Source: an uncultured Collinsella sp. (GTDB lineage: Bacteria > Actinomycetota > Coriobacteriia > Coriobacteriales > Coriobacteriaceae). From it: DNA of 64,000 nucleotides. Location of the stretch: the NCBI GenBank assembly GCA_959019945.1, contig CAUEQD010000004.1, positions 1-64,000 of the forward strand. The letters run 5' to 3'. The number at the start of each line of letters is the position of its first letter. The first letter of the stretch is position 1. The notes beneath the pieces were generated by a model. The model had not been told where the DNA came from. It was given only the letters and a program-made list of their open reading frames with translations, and did not search any database. A program made the position numbers and the translations under genes. Of the stretch, positions 1 through 7,528 are shown piece by piece.

Positions 1-401
1 CTGCGGGAACGGCCTGTCCGCCTAATGTGTTCGGCTGAGATCGGAAATCAACCCTGGACGGAAATCCCCCTCTGTCTTGTTCTGTAACATTTGGACCCGG
101 TTTTGCCCTGCATCTGTTACAGATTGAGACAATCGGCCAGGCCCGCCCCGTTCGCCCCGTCATCTGTGGTTTACGTGGGGGCATGCGAAGCGCGGGTATA
201 CTAACCGGCGGCGAATCTGCTCCATCGCTTAGAGCTGCTGCGTCTGGACGGCGCGTGATAAGGCTGCCAAAGCGATCGCCAGCGTGCTGAGCAACGTCCT
301 CTCTGTGCGCACCTGTTTTTGTATGTATTAGCGCACTACCAAGCACGCTCGCGCGGCCGCATGCCGTGCCCATAATGCGTGCAGATAAGGAACAACAACA
401 T
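1..401. other. Non-coding leader upstream of the helicase gene
   Basis: I see no gene here. An inverted repeat, TCTGTAACA at 81-89 and TGTTACAGA at 115-123, is separated by 25 bases and could be an operator or a hairpin. A -10-like TATACT lies at 197-202 without a convincing -35 box. If it is used, the helicase mRNA has a leader of about 195 bases, long enough to hold a cold-shock-type regulatory structure. That last point is inference. Confidence 0.4.
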
Positions 402-2645
402 ATGCGTAATTCTGTATCCGACGTCACGGACGCCGAGATTCTGGACGAGGCCCGCGAGGCCATGACCCAGGCTGCCTTCGATGCTGCCGACGAGGCCAGC
501 GCCGCCGAGACCGTCGAGTCCGCGACCGAGAACCTGCCCGCCTTTGACGAGCTGGGACTTTCGGACGAGATGCTTCGTGCCATCGAGAACCTGGGCTACA
601 CGGCGCCCACGCCTGTCCAGGCCGGCTCGATCCCCGTGGTGCTTGAGGGCCGTGACCTGCTTGCCGCCGCTCAGACCGGCACCGGCAAGACGGCCGCCTT
701 CTTGCTGCCGACCATGAACAATCTGGAGCACATTGCTCCGCCCAAGCCCGTGCGCGAGCGTGGCGGCCGCAACCGCCGTCGCGGCGCCAAGAAGCCCGAG
801 GGCAACGGCCGCGGCCCCGCGATGCTCGTCATCACCCCCACGCGCGAGCTTGCCCAGCAGATCGATGAGGTCGCCGGCAAGATTGCCGACGTCACCGGCC
901 ATGTCGCCGTGACCGTCGTGGGCGGCGTGAGCTACAAGCCCCAGACCGCGGCACTCAAGTACGGCTGCGACATCCTGGTCGCAACGCCGGGCCGTCTGGT
1001 CGACCTGATCGAGCAGGGTGCCTGCCACCTGGACGAGGTTAAGGTCCTGGTGCTCGACGAGGCCGATCGCATGCTCGACATGGGCTTTTTGCCCGCCGTC
1101 CGCCGTATTGTGCGCGAGACGCCGGCCGAGCGCCAGACGCTGCTGTTCTCGGCCACGCTCGACGAGGAGGCCGTGGGCGAGATCACCGACCTGGTGAGCG
1201 ACCCGGCACGCGTGGAGATCGCGCCCGCCACGTCGACCGCCGACACCGTCGACCAGTTTGTGTTCCCGGTGTCTATCGAGGCCAAGAACAACCTGCTGCC
1301 CGAGTTCCTCAAAAAGGAGGGCCCGGAGCGCACTATCGTCTTTATGCGCACCAAGCACCGCGCCGACAGCTGCTGCCGTCGTCTGGAGCGCAAGGGCATC
1401 AAGGCCGCCGCGATCCACGGCAACCGCAGCCAGGCCCAGCGCGAGCGCGCGCTTTCGGCCTTCCGCGACGGCACCGTTGACGTGCTGGTGGCGACCGACG
1501 TGCTCGCCCGCGGCATCGACATCAGCGACGTGCGCTACGTCGTGAACTTTGACGTGCCGGCAGAGCCGACCGACTACATCCACCGCATCGGCCGCACGGG
1601 CCGCGCCGGCGAGCTGGGCTGGGCCATTACGTTTGTGACCGAGCAGGACGTCGATGAGTTCTACGAGATCGAGAAGCTCATGGACAAGACGGCCGACATT
1701 TATGACGCCGGCGACCTGCATGTGGGTCCCAATCCGCCTGCAGTTGACCCCGAGCGCGACCCTGCGGCCTTTAAGGTGAAGAAGACCAAGCGCGGCAAGT
1801 CCAAGAGCAAGAAGAAGCTTGAGCAGGCGCGTCGCGACGGCAAACGCAACGGCGACGATTACGGCGATGTTGCCGGTCGTTCCAACCGCGGTCGCGATGA
1901 GCGTCGCGGCGACGGTGAGCGCCCGAGCCGTCCCAAGCGTGGTGGCAAGACCCGCGTGCGCGAGGGCGTTCAGGCTCGCGTGGACGAGGCCGTGGAGAGT
2001 GTGGCCCGCGAGGTGGCTGCCGAGGAGCGCGCCGGTGCTGCTGCCGTCGAGCAGGCCCCGCGCGGCAACCGTGCCGAGCGTCGTGCCAAGCAGTTCCAGG
2101 GCGAGGCACACCGCCGCCGTCGTGAGGACGAGGACCGTGGCGGTCGTCGTCGTGTTGAGCGCGAGGACGAAGGCCGTGGTTCGCGCGGCGGCAAGCGCGG
2201 CTCGGGTGACCGTCGTCGCTCCGGTCGCGATGGCGAGCGCGATGAGCGCCGTGGCGGCGAAGGCCGTGGTTCGCGTGACGAGCGTGGTACCCGCGGCGGC
2301 AAGCGCTTTGACGAGCGCGGGGGTCGCGAGGGTGGCCGCGATGGCGAGCGTCGCGAGGGCGCTCGTGGCAACGGTGGCCGCAGCGGCGCTGCTCGTTCGA
2401 ATGGGTCGCGCGATCGTCGCGACCCGCGTGCCAGCCGCGATCGTCGCGATGACTGGCGCAACTACGACGACACCCGCGAGGAGCGCCGTGGCGGCTACCG
2501 CGGCGGGCGTGGCGGCAACCAGGCCGGCTCCCGCGGCGGTCGTGCCGGCGGTCGCGATAACCGTGGCAGCTATGGTAACAATCGCGGCGGCAAGCGCGGC
2601 GGTAGCTCCCGTCGCCCCGGTGACGGCGGCGGCAAGCGCAAGTAA
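402..2645 (+). CDS. DEAD-box ATP-dependent RNA helicase with RG-rich tail
   Basis: A cytosolic ATP-dependent RNA unwinding enzyme of the RhlE/DeaD type, probably acting in ribosome assembly or mRNA turnover. The helicase core shows a Q-motif region (FDELGLSDEML), Walker A AQTGTGKT near residue 90, PTRELAQQ, TPGR, DEAD near residue 219, SAT, and HRIGRTGRAG near residue 393. The last roughly 290 residues are low-complexity, rich in Arg, Gly, Asp and Glu, with many RGG-like and GERD/DERR units typical of disordered RNA-binding tails. I chose the ATG at 402 because AAGGA lies about 10 bases upstream; a GTG at 366 in the same frame lacks such a site. It is a single-gene unit closed by a strong terminator. 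The family is certain; the exact subfamily is not. Confidence 0.95.
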   Translation: MRNSVSDVTDAEILDEAREAMTQAAFDAADEASAAETVESATENLPAFDELGLSDEMLRAIENLGYTAPTPVQAGSIPVVLEGRDLLAAAQTGTGKTAAFLLPTMNNLEHIAPPKPVRERGGRNRRRGAKKPEGNGRGPAMLVITPTRELAQQIDEVAGKIADVTGHVAVTVVGGVSYKPQTAALKYGCDILVATPGRLVDLIEQGACHLDEVKVLVLDEADRMLDMGFLPAVRRIVRETPAERQTLLFSATLDEEAVGEITDLVSDPARVEIAPATSTADTVDQFVFPVSIEAKNNLLPEFLKKEGPERTIVFMRTKHRADSCCRRLERKGIKAAAIHGNRSQAQRERALSAFRDGTVDVLVATDVLARGIDISDVRYVVNFDVPAEPTDYIHRIGRTGRAGELGWAITFVTEQDVDEFYEIEKLMDKTADIYDAGDLHVGPNPPAVDPERDPAAFKVKKTKRGKSKSKKKLEQARRDGKRNGDDYGDVAGRSNRGRDERRGDGERPSRPKRGGKTRVREGVQARVDEAVESVAREVAAEERAGAAAVEQAPRGNRAERRAKQFQGEAHRRRREDEDRGGRRRVEREDEGRGSRGGKRGSGDRRRSGRDGERDERRGGEGRGSRDERGTRGGKRFDERGGREGGRDGERREGARGNGGRSGAARSNGSRDRRDPRASRDRRDDWRNYDDTREERRGGYRGGRGGNQAGSRGGRAGGRDNRGSYGNNRGGKRGGSSRRPGDGGGKRK

Positions 2646-2679
2646 CATACGCATCGCACGCTAGCGTGAGACAAGCTAA

Positions 2680-2710
2680 GGGCCCGAGCAAACAACGCTC
2701 GGGCCCTTTT
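2680..2710 (+). terminator. Rho-independent terminator of the helicase gene
   Basis: A perfect 10-bp stem, GGGCCCGAGC at 2680-2689 and GCTCGGGCCC at 2697-2706, has a 7-base loop and is followed by TTTT. Confidence 0.9.
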
Positions 2711-2816
2711 GTTTGCCGCATCCGACCGTTGATCCGGTGTGATTTGCTCAGGAATGCACCTGGAGGATGCTGAAGGCCCGTTTTCAGCCATGCGGCAATG
2801 GGTCCCATGGGGTGCG

Positions 2817-3053
2817 CCGTGCATTTTTTGGAGTATTCTGCAGATCGAGTTGCCTGCATACGATTCGACGTCGCCAGCGGTGGCCTTCGGATATCCCTAG
2901 CGAGCGTTTTGAGTCAGACTTTTCCGTTTTCCGGTGCAAAGGTGCGTCATTCTCGTTATATCGGAACCCAAAATGATGCAGCGCCCTACAGTTTTGCCCG
3001 CTCGCGGCGGTGTTGGCACGAGCGCGTTGCAGAATACTCCGTTTTTTGCACGG
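2817..3053. repeat. 237-bp dispersed element with inverted ends, copy 1
   Basis: The left end (2817-2841) and right end (3029-3053) are inverted copies of each other over 25 bases, except for the central A/T run. Each contains GGAGTATTCTGC or its complement beside CCGTGCA. The same ends recur at 21353-21590 with nearly identical spacing (238 bp), while the interior is largely diverged. Similarity appears to continue about 60-70 bases past the right end (GG-TGGGG-AC, then TATGCAA motifs). No convincing coding frame is conserved. It is either a mobile or MITE-like element or a structured intergenic element. Confidence 0.65.
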
Positions 3054-3150
3054 TCCGGGATGGGGTACCTCAGGAGAACACAGCGGTATCATGTAAATAT
3101 ATGCAATCTGTTACGGAAATTATGCAAATCGATGAGGCAGACAGCATAGT

Positions 3151-3217
3151 TTGGCGCAAAGGGGTCAGGTTAATCTGCACCAGGTTGGTGGAAACAAACC
3201 TGACCCCTTTGCACCAA
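3151..3217. repeat. Palindromic repeat family A, copy 1
   Basis: Two 21-base arms, 3151-3171 and 3197-3217, are inverted copies with one mismatch. The core is GGGGTCAGGTT / AACCTGACCCC and the loop contains CACCAGGTTGGTG. A second copy in the same orientation lies at 4075-4139, so the pair brackets the EFR1-type ferredoxin gene. Confidence 0.8.
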
Positions 3218-3300
3218 ACCGGGGTGTCCCCACGCGCCGTATACTCTGTCTAAGCATGCGGGCGGCTTGGTGTGTTACCAAGCGTAGGGGAGGATGTTCG

Positions 3301-4062
3301 ATGAGCATGTTCGAAATTGTATTTAGTCCAACGGGCGGAACGGAGAAAGTGTCTGGTCTTGTGACCGGGGCGCTGGATGGGAATATCGTTACTGTCGATC
3401 TGACCGATAGCGGGTTGGATTTCCACGGGGTCTCGATGGCGAAGGGCGACGTTGCGGTTATCTCCGTCCCATCATATGCTGGCAGGGTTCCAGCTGTGGC
3501 GGTTGAGCGACTGGGAATGGTGCGTGGCAACGGAGCTCGGGCTGTTTTGGTTTGTGTTTACGGGGGCCGCGCGTTTGAGGATACGCTTATTGAGCTGGAA
3601 GACGTTGCAAAGCGTGCCGGATTTAGGGTGGTTGCAGCGGTTTCTGCCATTGCTGAGCATTCCGTTGCTCGTCAGTTTGCTGCTGGGCGACCGGATGCGC
3701 AGGATGTGGCGCAACTTTCAGAGTTTGCGCAGCGGATCCGGCAAAAGCTACTGGACGGGGCTGCGTCCGAGCCCTCTATTCCCGGCAATCGTCCTTATAA
3801 GCAAGCTGGAGGCCACAGTATGGTGCCCCATGCAACGGAGGATTGCGTCTCCTGCGGTGCTTGCGCTGCGTTGTGCCCTGTTCGAGCTATCGACAAGGAC
3901 GATCCAAGGCAGGTGGATGGCGAGGCGTGCATCTCCTGCATGCGTTGCGTCTCCGTATGCTCGCAGAATGCTCGCAAACTTGACCCTAACAAACTTGCCG
4001 CCGTTACCCAGATGCTGAGCAAGGCTTGCGTCGAGCGCAGGGAATGTGAGATCTTCATCTAA
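3301..4062 (+). CDS. EFR1-type ferredoxin (flavodoxin-like domain plus two 4Fe-4S clusters)
   Basis: A 253-residue cytosolic electron-transfer protein. The N-terminus FSPTGGTEKV resembles the FMN phosphate loop of flavodoxin-like folds. Two ferredoxin motifs sit near residues 180-220: CVSCGACAALCP and CISCMRCVSVC, each Cx2Cx2Cx3C. This matches the EFR1 family of anaerobes, whose partners are mostly undefined. I chose the ATG at 3301 because GGGGAGG precedes it by about 7 bases; the frame stays open upstream but runs through the palindromic repeat. Base composition is visibly less GC-rich than the neighbours. With the flanking repeats at 3151-3217 and 4075-4139, this suggests the gene arrived or moved as a cassette, which is inference. 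Confidence 0.85.
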   Translation: MSMFEIVFSPTGGTEKVSGLVTGALDGNIVTVDLTDSGLDFHGVSMAKGDVAVISVPSYAGRVPAVAVERLGMVRGNGARAVLVCVYGGRAFEDTLIELEDVAKRAGFRVVAAVSAIAEHSVARQFAAGRPDAQDVAQLSEFAQRIRQKLLDGAASEPSIPGNRPYKQAGGHSMVPHATEDCVSCGACAALCPVRAIDKDDPRQVDGEACISCMRCVSVCSQNARKLDPNKLAAVTQMLSKACVERRECEIFI

Positions 4063-4074
4063 CGCAAGCGAGAT

Positions 4075-4139
4075 TGGTGCATTGGGGTCAGGTTAATCTG
4101 CACCAAGTTGGTGCAAACAAACCTGACCCCATTGCACCA
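4075..4139. repeat. Palindromic repeat family A, copy 2
   Basis: Arms 4075-4094 and 4120-4139 are inverted copies over 20 bases with one mismatch. The core (GGGGTCAGGTT / AACCTGACCCC) and loop are the same as in the copy at 3151-3217. It lies 12 bases after the EFR1-type ferredoxin stop codon. Confidence 0.8.
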
Positions 4140-4177
4140 GAGCAAGGAGTGCCCCTGGGTGCCGGCAGAAAAGGATC

Positions 4178-4248
4178 GTCCCTAAGTGCCGCCTAGTCCC
4201 TAAGTGTCGCCTAAATACCGTTTATCGAAGAAAAAATACCGTTCATCG
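4178..4248 (+). repeat. Two sets of tandem direct repeats upstream of the PTS promoter
   Basis: An 18-base unit starting GTCCCTAAGTG occurs head to tail at 4178-4195 and 4196-4213 with one difference. Next, AAATACCGTTTATCG (4213-4227) and AAATACCGTTCATCG (4234-4248) differ at one base and start 21 bases apart, about two helical turns, just before the predicted -35 box. The second pair looks like an activator or repressor binding array; its protein is unknown. Confidence 0.55.
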
Positions 4249-4258
4249 GTCATAATGA

Positions 4259-4286
4259 TTGTTCTGGCTTTGGGCTCGTCTACAAT
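4259..4286 (+). promoter_or_regulatory. Predicted promoter of the alpha-glucoside PTS operon
   Basis: TTGTTC (4259-4264) and TACAAT (4281-4286) are separated by 16 bases. The transcript would start near 4293, about 20 bases before the antiterminator hairpin, the usual spacing for a BglG/LicT-controlled leader. Confidence 0.55.
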
Positions 4287-4311
4287 AGCTCCCGTAAAAA
4301 GAAATGCGGAA

Positions 4312-4398
4312 GGTTACCGAGTCCCTCGGACGTGGGCCTAACCAAAGTCTTTGAACGGGTGTGTCTTTCTGGATGCATTCGCTTGATTTTGGTTGGGC
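4312..4398 (+). promoter_or_regulatory. Candidate ribonucleic antiterminator (RAT) overlapping a leader terminator
   Basis: Structure 1 (4312-4343): outer stem GGTTA/TAACC, inner stem CCGAG/CTCGG with a TCC loop, and an asymmetric bulge on the 3' side, the general shape of a BglG/LicT-family RAT. Structure 2: GCCTAACCAAA (4336-4346) pairs with TTTGGTTGGGC (4388-4398) over 11 bp with one G-U, followed by TATATTTAT. The two share 4336-4343 and exclude each other. A BglG-family protein encoded two genes downstream is the likely ligand. The terminator loop is long (about 41 bases) and the U-tract is weak, so this remains a prediction. Confidence 0.55.
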
Positions 4399-4423
4399 TA
4401 TATTTATGAAGGGACATGCCACC

Positions 4424-4936
4424 ATGGGTTTCTTTTCTCGCCTGATGGGCGGTTCGGATGAGCAGAAGACTGCAGCTTCCGAGTTCGAAATCCTCGCTCC
4501 CGTTTCCGGCGAGCTTGTTCATCTAGAAAATACCAATGACCCTGCTTTTAGCAGCCGTGCAGTGGGCGATGGCGTTGCCGTGGTTCCCCAAGAGGGAACG
4601 GTGTGCGCTCCTGTTTCCGGCACCGTCGCGGCGCTGTTTCCGACTGAGCACGCGCTGGGCATCATGTCCGACGACAGCTCTGCTCAGGTGATGCTGCATA
4701 TCGGAATCGACACTGTTAAGCTTGAGGGCAAGGGCTTCCATGCGCTTGTTGCCCAGGGTGACCATGTCGACGCGGGCCAGCCCCTCGTCGAGGTCGATTT
4801 CGACACGGTTCGCGCCGCCGGCTTCGATCCCACGGTCTTCGTTATCGTGTGCGAGCGCTCGGAGAACTCGACTCTTCGTGAGCATGCTTCCGGCCCTGTT
4901 GCTGTTAAAGAGCCTGTCGTCTGGCTTTCCGAGTAA
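4424..4936 (+). CDS. PTS glucose-type EIIA protein
   Basis: A 170-residue phosphocarrier of the Glc family that passes phosphate from HPr to the EIIB domain of the permease. The family signature is present: PVSGELVHLE at the start of the fold, a supporting His in TEHALGI, and the phospho-accepting His in LHIGIDTVKLEGKGF. I chose the ATG at 4424 (MGFFSRLMGG) because GAAGGG lies about 8 bases upstream and the remaining length fits the family; an upstream ATG at 4361 would sit inside the leader terminator loop. The next gene starts 6 bases downstream. It presumably serves the EIICB of this operon, which has no EIIA domain of its own. Confidence 0.92.
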   Translation: MGFFSRLMGGSDEQKTAASEFEILAPVSGELVHLENTNDPAFSSRAVGDGVAVVPQEGTVCAPVSGTVAALFPTEHALGIMSDDSSAQVMLHIGIDTVKLEGKGFHALVAQGDHVDAGQPLVEVDFDTVRAAGFDPTVFVIVCERSENSTLREHASGPVAVKEPVVWLSE

Positions 4937-4942
4937 ATTCTT

Positions 4943-5809
4943 GTGGTGGGTACCGTGGTTATCAAGCGAGTTTTTAACAACAACGTCGCAATGGTCACTT
5001 CGGACGATGGCTCCGAGCTCATCGTCATCGGTCGAGGCCTCTGCTTTGGCCGTCATGCCGGCGATGCCATCGACGAGGCGTCGATCGAAAAGACCTACGC
5101 GTTGCAGGAGGGAACTTCTCAGGACTCGCGTACGATTGACCGCTTGGCACATCTTTTGGAGTCCATCCCCACCGTCAACCTCGTGATTGCCGAGGACATT
5201 GTTCAGATGCTCCGTCGAGAGCTCAATGTTGATATTAACGACAAGATTCTCATTGCTCTCGCAGACCATATCAGCCTTGCTTTGGAGCGCAAGCGCAAGG
5301 GCGTCTCCTGTGAGAATCCGTTGCTGCTCGAGATCCAGCAGTTCTATCGCAAGGAGTATGCACTTGCGGGCCGTGCGCTGCAGATTATCAAGGAGTATAT
5401 GGGCATCCAGATGAGCGAAGAAGAGCAGGGTTTTATTACGCTGCATATCGTCAACGCCACCATGCCGCAACGCTCCGATCGTTTGATTGTTTCGGTCCAG
5501 CTTGTTCGCGACGTGCTTGCGATTGTTTCTGAGCGCTATTCTACGACCCTCGATAACACCTCGCTGCCTTACGAACGTTTCGTTCGTCACCTGCAGTTTT
5601 TCGCGCAGCGAGCGCTCGATCCTACGGCCGGGCAAATCAACGGAGACGCGCTGTTCCGAATCGATGAAACGGCGTATCCGTGCGCATTCTCGTGCGCGGA
5701 CGCCATAGCCGCCCACTTGTCGTCTACCTATAACGTTGTCGTTACCGATGCCGAGAAGAGTTATCTCGCATATCACATTGTTAACCTGCTTGGAGAACCT
5801 GGTCTCTAG
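4943..5809 (+). CDS. licT: BglG/LicT-family transcription antiterminator
   Basis: A 288-residue RNA-binding regulator. Residues 1-60 form the CAT domain (VIKRVFNNNVAMV at the start, GLCFGRHAGDAID near residues 32-44) that binds the RAT hairpin. Two PTS regulation domains follow, at about 65-170 and 170-285, with conserved histidines in DHISLAL and LHIVNATMP. Phosphorylation of the PRDs by HPr and the EII proteins controls dimerisation in the family. The start is uncertain: GTG at 4943 is used here, but GTG at 4955 would give the more typical N-terminus and has GGTGGG upstream. It probably opens the leader at 4312-4398 when alpha-glucosides are present. Confidence 0.9.
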   Translation: MVGTVVIKRVFNNNVAMVTSDDGSELIVIGRGLCFGRHAGDAIDEASIEKTYALQEGTSQDSRTIDRLAHLLESIPTVNLVIAEDIVQMLRRELNVDINDKILIALADHISLALERKRKGVSCENPLLLEIQQFYRKEYALAGRALQIIKEYMGIQMSEEEQGFITLHIVNATMPQRSDRLIVSVQLVRDVLAIVSERYSTTLDNTSLPYERFVRHLQFFAQRALDPTAGQINGDALFRIDETAYPCAFSCADAIAAHLSSTYNVVVTDAEKSYLAYHIVNLLGEPGL

Positions 5810-5908
5810 GCATAACGTGCCTATACATCGATTGATATAAGGCAAGGCTCACGGTCTTGTCCAGGGCACATCTGTCTTAATTTGCGGAAAAGGAAGGGGA
5901 GTACCGCT

Positions 5909-7525
5909 ATGACCGCAAAAAAGAAGTTCAATTTCAAAGCGCCGTTGGAGGTGTTCGCGAAGTCAATCGTCCAGCCGATGATGTATCTCTCGGTTGCCGG
6001 CATTCTGCTCATCGTGGGCATCATTCTGACCAACAAGACCATCTGCGCTTTGGTCCCCGTACTGGGCTCCGGTCCGTTCCAGCTTGTGGGCGCCGTTGTC
6101 TACCAGTCGCTGATGTTTATCATCAACAACCTCTCGATTCTGTTCTGCGTGGGCATTGCCGGCGCCATGGCAAAGAAGAACAAGGGCCATGCTTCGCTGA
6201 TTGCCCTGATGTCGTTCTTCCTGTTCCTGCAGGCTAACAACATCGTGCTCAACGCCACCGGCTCTCTTGCCGAAGCGAACGGCATGCTCGGTCTTACCGG
6301 AACCGGCCAGAGCACCGTTATGGGCATCCAGGTACTCGATACCGGCGTGTTTGGCGGCATCATCCTGGGCTGCATCACCGGTGCCGTGTTCAACAAGTAT
6401 TCGAACAAGCAGTTCCCCATTGCCCTTTCGATGTTCTCGGGCGTTCGCTTCCCGTTCCTGATCATGATCATCATTTCCTGGATCATGGGCGCTGGCTTCT
6501 GCATCGTTTGGCCTCCGGTTCAGGGTGCCATCTCCTCCGTTGCCGGCATCATTAAGGAGTCGGGCAACATCGGTCTGTTTATCTACGGCATGCTCAACAA
6601 GCTGCTCGTTCCCACCGGTCTGCACCACCTCATCTACACCCCGTTCCAGTTCTCCGATGTGGGTGGCACCCTGACGCTGGGCGATCAGGTTATCGCCGGC
6701 GCCTACCCCATCCGTGTCGCCGAGATGGCAATGACGGGCCAGCCCTTCTCCGATAGCACGTATTTCAACAGCTACACCTTCAACAACCTGTGGCCCTACA
6801 TCGGTATCGGTCTCGCCTTTATCGTCACCGCTTACAAGGGGAACAAGGATAAGACCAAGGCCGTTATCATCCCGCTGATCATCACCGCCGTGCTCTCCTG
6901 CGTGACCGAGCCCATGGACTTCCTCTTTGTCTTTGCCGCTCCCGTGCTCTTTGTCGTTCACTCGGTTCTTTCCGGCATCTTCCTGGTTCTGCTCAAGGTT
7001 CTCTCCGTGCCCGCTTCGACTGCAGGCGGCATCATCAACATCGTGGTTTCCAACCTGGTCCTCGGTGTCGATAAGACCAACTGGCCGGTTATGCTTGTGC
7101 TCGGAGTCGTCAACGCCGCTCTGTACTTCTTCCTCTTCACCTTCCTTATTAAGAAGCTCAACCTCCACACGCCTGGTCGCGAGGAGGAGTCCGAGCTCGC
7201 CGAGTCCGTTGCCGAGGGCGAGGCCGCCGCGTCTGTCGCGGTGAAGCAGGGCGCTGTTGCCGCGGCTCCCGCAGAGGGCGTCGATGCAGGTATTGCCGAC
7301 CTGGTCGCAGGTCTTGGTGGCAAGGACAACATCGAGGAGCTCGAGAACTGCTTTACGCGTCTTCGCGTGAACGTTAAGAACCCGGACCTCATCAATGAGG
7401 ACCTCATCAACCACGTGCCCAACAGCGGCATCAACCGCAACGGCAATAATATCCAGATCATCTTTGGCATGAAGGTCGCCGAGATGCGCGACAAGGTCGA
7501 AAACGCAATTGAGAAGGAGCAGTAA
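5909..7525 (+). CDS. PTS alpha-glucoside-type EIICB permease
   Basis: A 538-residue membrane permease. Residues 1 to about 430 are the EIIC domain with roughly ten hydrophobic segments and a substrate-site motif VTEPMDFLFVF (the GITEP-like element). A linker rich in Ala, Glu and Val (about 435-460) leads to a C-terminal EIIB domain with the phospho-cysteine in ELENCFTRLRV. The IIC-IIB order fits the MalX/AglA/GlvC group. The start ATG at 5909 has an excellent AAGGAAGGGGAG site. The GH4 gene follows after 3 bases, so imported sugar phosphate is probably a 6-phospho-alpha-glucoside such as maltose-6-phosphate. The sugar is inferred from the neighbour, not from this sequence. Confidence 0.92.
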   Translation: MTAKKKFNFKAPLEVFAKSIVQPMMYLSVAGILLIVGIILTNKTICALVPVLGSGPFQLVGAVVYQSLMFIINNLSILFCVGIAGAMAKKNKGHASLIALMSFFLFLQANNIVLNATGSLAEANGMLGLTGTGQSTVMGIQVLDTGVFGGIILGCITGAVFNKYSNKQFPIALSMFSGVRFPFLIMIIISWIMGAGFCIVWPPVQGAISSVAGIIKESGNIGLFIYGMLNKLLVPTGLHHLIYTPFQFSDVGGTLTLGDQVIAGAYPIRVAEMAMTGQPFSDSTYFNSYTFNNLWPYIGIGLAFIVTAYKGNKDKTKAVIIPLIITAVLSCVTEPMDFLFVFAAPVLFVVHSVLSGIFLVLLKVLSVPASTAGGIINIVVSNLVLGVDKTNWPVMLVLGVVNAALYFFLFTFLIKKLNLHTPGREEESELAESVAEGEAAASVAVKQGAVAAAPAEGVDAGIADLVAGLGGKDNIEELENCFTRLRVNVKNPDLINEDLINHVPNSGINRNGNNIQIIFGMKVAEMRDKVENAIEKEQ

Positions 7526-7528
7526 ACA

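Noticed and set aside
336..2654. A long Ala- and Gly-rich antisense frame opposite the helicase gene
   Set aside because: It mirrors the codon pattern of the real gene in GC-rich DNA, has no domain, and has no ribosome site; the sense frame has all helicase motifs.
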